Assembly: GCA_036877525.1 (NCBI GenBank)
Contig: JAZGTH010000059.1
Coordinates: 4,030,001 to 4,094,000 of the forward strand
DNA: 64,000 nt
Direction: 5' to 3'
Source: Chromobotia macracanthus
Taxonomy: Eukaryota > Chordata > Actinopteri > Cypriniformes > Botiidae
Under the pieces are notes generated by a model. The model was not told the DNA's origin. It saw only the letters and a program-made list of their open reading frames with translations, and ran no database searches. Shown piece after piece: positions 59,888-64,000 of this stretch (positions within the stretch are counted from its first letter, which is position 1; each line of letters begins with the position of its first letter). A program made the translations under genes and the position numbers.

Positions 59888-60110
59888 TTAAAGCTGCAAA
59901 CCATAACTTTTTTAGGTAAAAATAAACAATTTGTTATTAAGCAGGGGCATAACAAATCAGTTTAAAACTTTGTCCTTATCTTACCCCAATTTGCAATGGT
60001 AAGTTTATAATAATGAATTATAATTTGAGCTTTCGGGTCCAATTTCCTGTGAAATGTCAGTTTGGCTTCATTTGTTTTCTACATTGGAAAAAAGCACATA
60101 AGAAAACCTG
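59888..60110 (+). mobile_element. Possible decayed fish MITE beginning TTAAAGCTGCA
   Basis: It opens TTAAAGCTGCAAACCATAAC then TTTTTTAGGTAAAAAT, and later GGTCCAATTTCCTGTGAAA, wording I associate with an abundant cyprinid repeat whose copies begin TTAAAGCTGCA. The ends are not clearly defined and no inverted repeat could be confirmed, so the call is tentative. Confidence 0.4.
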
Positions 60111-62992
60111 CAATTTTATGTTTCAAACAGAGATGGCGATAGAGAGCCAAAAGTTATGAATTGCTTGAATGGTTCTAATTATGATTCCAATTCCAATTTA
60201 AATAAATGATTTGGTTTCTTGGTAATTGTATTAATGGTTATTTTAATACTTCTAAGGAAGCTGAGTTCTGATACAGGAAACATTGTGAAGTGTTCTCGCT
60301 ATATAAAATGTAGAAGTTCAAAAACAGAACAGAACTTCTTGGAAAATCATTCAGTTCCTGTATGTTTTTATTAAATGTTTTTTGGATTCAGATTCAGTTC
60401 CCTAGCCTACACATCACACTGTACCGTCTCGATGTAATCACAGCAGGAGATCAGAATTACTCTCATTATCACCAATATACATTTTCTCATTCCAGAACTC
60501 CATTTGATGTCAGAAAAGAGGATACAGATGTCTGATAAGGTAAATGGCTGATCTTTGGGCTTACTCGCCTCCTCAGCAAGATTTCAGAAGCGTGGAACTG
60601 AGGAGCAGCGCTACATGGATTCAAAACTCCAGATGGCAATACCAACCGCCTAGATCAGAGCTGTTTGATGTCAGGCGCATATTCAATAATGGAACTTGAG
60701 TAGAAACAAAACTGAATGCTGGGGTTTTGAGACATTACCGTTATGAGCTGATAGCTGGGCCTTGGGGCTGCATTTTGCAATGAGTCTTAAATTACAGGTA
60801 CCAAGATGTGATTTTCAAACATTATTCTTCCAGATCTTTCCACTAACACCACATCAGTCTTCCCTGTGCCGAATGAGCTGTAGGAATAGAGTGGATAGAT
60901 TAATCTAGAATAATCAGAAAATAAGGAACACATCCTGTTACCATCAGTCTAAAGGGCTATTGACTAAGGTCTCATTGATTTTATGTAACTGCTTGGCAGA
61001 CATCCATGTGCAAGGTAGTCTGCAAACAAGCATTCAGGGAGGCTGAAAGCGGCACAAGTGTATTCAAATAGAAACTGCCTACTTATGTCCTTTCCATATG
61101 AGAATACTTAAAATAGGTGTTTTTGAATGAATACAAAACTGTATATGAAGGCATAAAGGAAATATTCTGCGTTAAATTCTAGGACGGAATCCTACAGATG
61201 GTTATTATTCCAAAACACTGAGATGAAAGGTTTATTTTATTCTGGAACTGTCTGCTTTCTTCTTAGAGTTCCATTGCAGGTGTATTACAGTAGTATTAAA
61301 GTAAACATGTTTTTTGTTGATGCAATATCACAAAAGCAAGAATGTATTGAGTATACGTACGTGTCAGGTTCGTCCATAGGCCCAAGACCTGCCGTACATC
61401 ATTACATATACCTCCAGCCAGACAGCCTCAATCCCCAACTCAATTACTCACAGTTTTAAACTCACACAAAGAGCCCCTTTAATTAAAGAGAGAAGACAGC
61501 CCTGTGTTGCGCAAACACAGACCTGTGTTTTATTTTCTTGAGCAATGGCCTTGAGTCACTCAAGGCACTTTTAGCAATCCCATCCAGGTGTAATGTACCT
61601 GTGCATTACTCATTGCCACACAGACTTTCACAACTTCCAATATGAGGATGTCTTCTACATTAAGTTGGTGAACAAATAATTAAACATTGCTTAATTTTCC
61701 TCTGGTGTTTGCAAAAACATGCCCTGATCTTGTGACATAGGTAGTCTTTAGTTACATGTGAACTTAGTGTTGTTAAGGTGGACTAGACGAAACAAGCAAG
61801 CAAATAAAAAGTATGTTATCTGCCTGCAAAAAAAACACATATTGCATAATATATGTGCCATTGTATGTAAACCTAAATGTTAGAATTAGAATTGCAGTTT
61901 TGAAATTGAATGACATCACGTTTGATATTTAATGTATGTGGCACAAATTCAGAACGTTAACTTTCAGTTTAACTTTTTTAAACAGTCATTCCGCTTTATA
62001 TTCAGTTTCAGGTAAATTTGAAGACTTAAAGCAAAAGCTCATCTCACAGTGATGTGAGCTGTAAAGCTGAAGTATCAGAATTAAGAAACATGGATAGTGA
62101 ACGATAAATTCAAGTGGTCACTTGAAAGGTCAGCCATCGCCCTCAGCTGTGTTTGCCTCCCATTTTTAGGAAATGAGAGGGGAGGGCTGTGGGTAACTAT
62201 TTGTCAGTTTTGCATCTGCAGCTGCTTTAACACCTCCATCTGGAGCTGTGTTGATGACAGTGACACACACTGCTTTCCTTGTCTTGACACACACGCGTGT
62301 AGAGCGTGGCAAGATATGGGACAAGCACCACATTTGTTTTCAAAGTTACACATGCGTTATGCTACATATTGTATGAAGGTGCCTCCCAAATGTTTGATCA
62401 GGCAAATAATGCATTGTATTGTTTGAGTAACGGTGTCCCCCTGAGCCCCCATGCAGCCCCCCTCCCCCACCCCCATGAATAAAGGATAGGGCAAGAAGGT
62501 GGATTGACAGCAGTGTTGACGCGGGGAGAAGATGCGCAGAATAATGCGAGCTCTGCACTAACAATGCTGTCGACAGCCGCGTGCACTTTGAAACCTCTCC
62601 CAGTAGTGTGTGTTTGTAAACTGAAGAAATACTCTGTCACTGTCAAATTCCAAATATGCCGGGATGGCTGGCTGCTTACAGTTGAAAGGAGTCAAGCAAA
62701 GGAAAAAAAAATTAAAAAGTCCTCTGTGGCTTTCAAGCTGCTTCTCAGTTTTGTTTTGACTAGTGTGGGAAGGTTTGGGAGGAGGTGGATCAGGACAAAA
62801 TTACCGCGGTTGGTTGTGTGTGCTGGTGCTCTGTTTTCTCTCATTGTGGCTGTCTGGTGCCTTGATTAATGGTGCTTAAGTGTACAGGTATCTTCATACT
62901 ATACTTCCAGTTACCATGTTGTGAATCCAGCCCCACCTGTCTGGTTTAACCTCAACCTATCATGGGTGTTGCCAGTGGTGGGCTTTTAGGGC
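60111..62992. other. Upstream flank, nothing firmly recognised
   Basis: Unique sequence with AT-rich patches. The plus frame 62504-62869 and minus frames near 62398-62646 overlap and lack domains. A C-rich run lies at 62455-62475. Confidence 0.4.
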
Positions 62993-63111
62993 TTAAAGGT
63001 GTAGTTCTCCCAAATCTTTTGTCACATAAGTTTGACTTTCTTCCATTGTTTGGAAGGTCTGAAAAAACATGAGGCTAAGTAAATAATGATTTGAGTGAAT
63101 TGTCAGTTTAA
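62993..63111. mobile_element. Small Angel-like MITE bounded by TTAA
   Basis: It begins TTAAAGGTGTAGTTCTCCCA and ends GTGAATTGTCAGTTTAA; the reverse complement of the end matches the start at 16 of 24 positions. Inside are TTTGACTTTCTTCC and GAGGCTAAGTAAATAATGAT, family words. TTAA at both ends fits a TTAA target site. At 119 bp it is an internally deleted copy. Confidence 0.65.
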
Positions 63112-64000
63112 TCCCCACATTTGTATCGCCTTGTCTTAAAACGTGCATAAAACAGTCTAGTCTGCAAAGCTATATTTACAAGTAGGAATAGTTGTAAATG
63201 CTGATGCTAGGGACAGGATGAACAGTAGAAGAGAAAAGGGTGTATTTTTATACAGTGTTAAATGTAAAAAAAAAAATTAAGCAACAGCAAAATATGTATG
63301 AAAATAAAAACATGTGACTTGATCTTTTGAAGGTGTCTGGCTGAGTGGGACCTTTAATGTTAGTGGGGCCTTTTAAGGTTCACCTCCAGAAATATTTAAA
63401 ACTTGACTTCAGAAGACTTCTCATACTGTAGATGTAACGTTTCAACTTTTTTAAACTCTACCATATTCGTATGTTTGATCAAATACATTCCTCAGATGCC
63501 TGGGCTAAGCCCTGAATATCCACTGATCTAAGAATTACCCCTGCAACCCATCTCTGTTGTGATACTTTAACAATAACTACTAAATCCACAGTGAAGAAGG
63601 ACTGGGGATTGAATCTGTTGTTACCATCACAACAGGAATAAATGCTTTGTTATGAAACACATGTAACCATGAGTCACAATATCCGGATCAGCGGCTCTGT
63701 CGTCTGACCGCTAGCAATTCAGGCGTTTCCCAGCCCTGATATAACCTGCTATGAAGTCACAGGGGGAAAACAAGTCACAGCTTTGAATTGCATTGTGTGC
63801 GCCTAAGCAAACATCCTCTGCTAAATTGAATTCATAATGCCTCCAATCACCGAGTACATATTTGAAGAGGAAAACAGCCTTTAGTGAATTATAGCGCATG
63901 CTGTCGTAGTTGAGGACAGATGGTGTGTAAATGGAGGTCAGTTGTGTCTGTGGGTAATAAGATGCCCTGTTGAAGGGGATGGGTAGCACACAGCCTGCTT
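63112..64000. other. Right edge of window, nothing firmly recognised
   Basis: Unique sequence with an A9-type run near 63268-63278; minus frame 63711-63989 has no known domain. Confidence 0.4.

Noticed and set aside
1..64000. CRISPR arrays, operons, phage or plasmid genes
   Set aside because: There are no regularly spaced repeats or tandem long ORFs; the sequence is plainly vertebrate nuclear DNA.

Overview
The window is vertebrate nuclear DNA, most likely from a cyprinid fish (carp/goldfish/zebrafish group). Three things point there: a clear first coding exon of the Kruppel-like factor gene klf7, tRNA-derived SINEs of the HE1 type, and several copies of the short inverted-repeat element family that is very common in cyprinid introns. 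There are no prokaryotic-style operons. Almost every open reading frame is short and looks like chance in AT-rich noncoding DNA.

Layout. The only confident protein-coding sequence is klf7 coding exon 1 on the minus strand (19884 down to 19783, 34 codons, followed by a GT donor). Positions 1 to about 19782 are therefore klf7 intron 1, which runs off the left edge; exon 2 is not in the window. Around the exon lies a CpG-rich promoter/5'UTR block (about 19130-20480) with a palindromic TATA-like element, a perfect MEF2-type motif, a CCAAT box, two PBX/MEIS-like motifs and short upstream ORFs. Positions about 20480-64000 are the 5' flank of klf7, at least 43 kb without a recognisable protein gene. 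Human KLF7 is likewise flanked upstream by a large noncoding interval, so cis-regulatory DNA is the natural expectation here.

Mobile DNA is sparse. It comprises two copies of a 305-bp terminal-inverted-repeat MITE (3103 and 11319), a decayed Tc1-like element (4762-5247), four members of the cyprinid 'AGTTCACCCAAA' family (22863, 26029, 39504, 62993), two HE1-type SINEs plus a tail fragment (37375, 41484, 43393), and microsatellites (CA)44 and (AT)29. Many repeat-free stretches rich in homeodomain-, SOX- and TALE-type sites look like conserved noncoding elements, but conservation cannot be measured from one sequence.

The observations most worth following are a nested set of perfect inverted repeats at 40171-40348, a CpG-rich and codon-like open stretch antisense to klf7 at 17491-17732, a possible bidirectional klf7 promoter, a 29-bp near-perfect hairpin at 46067-46095, and two short palindromes with a TALE-like or AT-core design. 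I found no evidence for a new defence, mobile or metabolic system.
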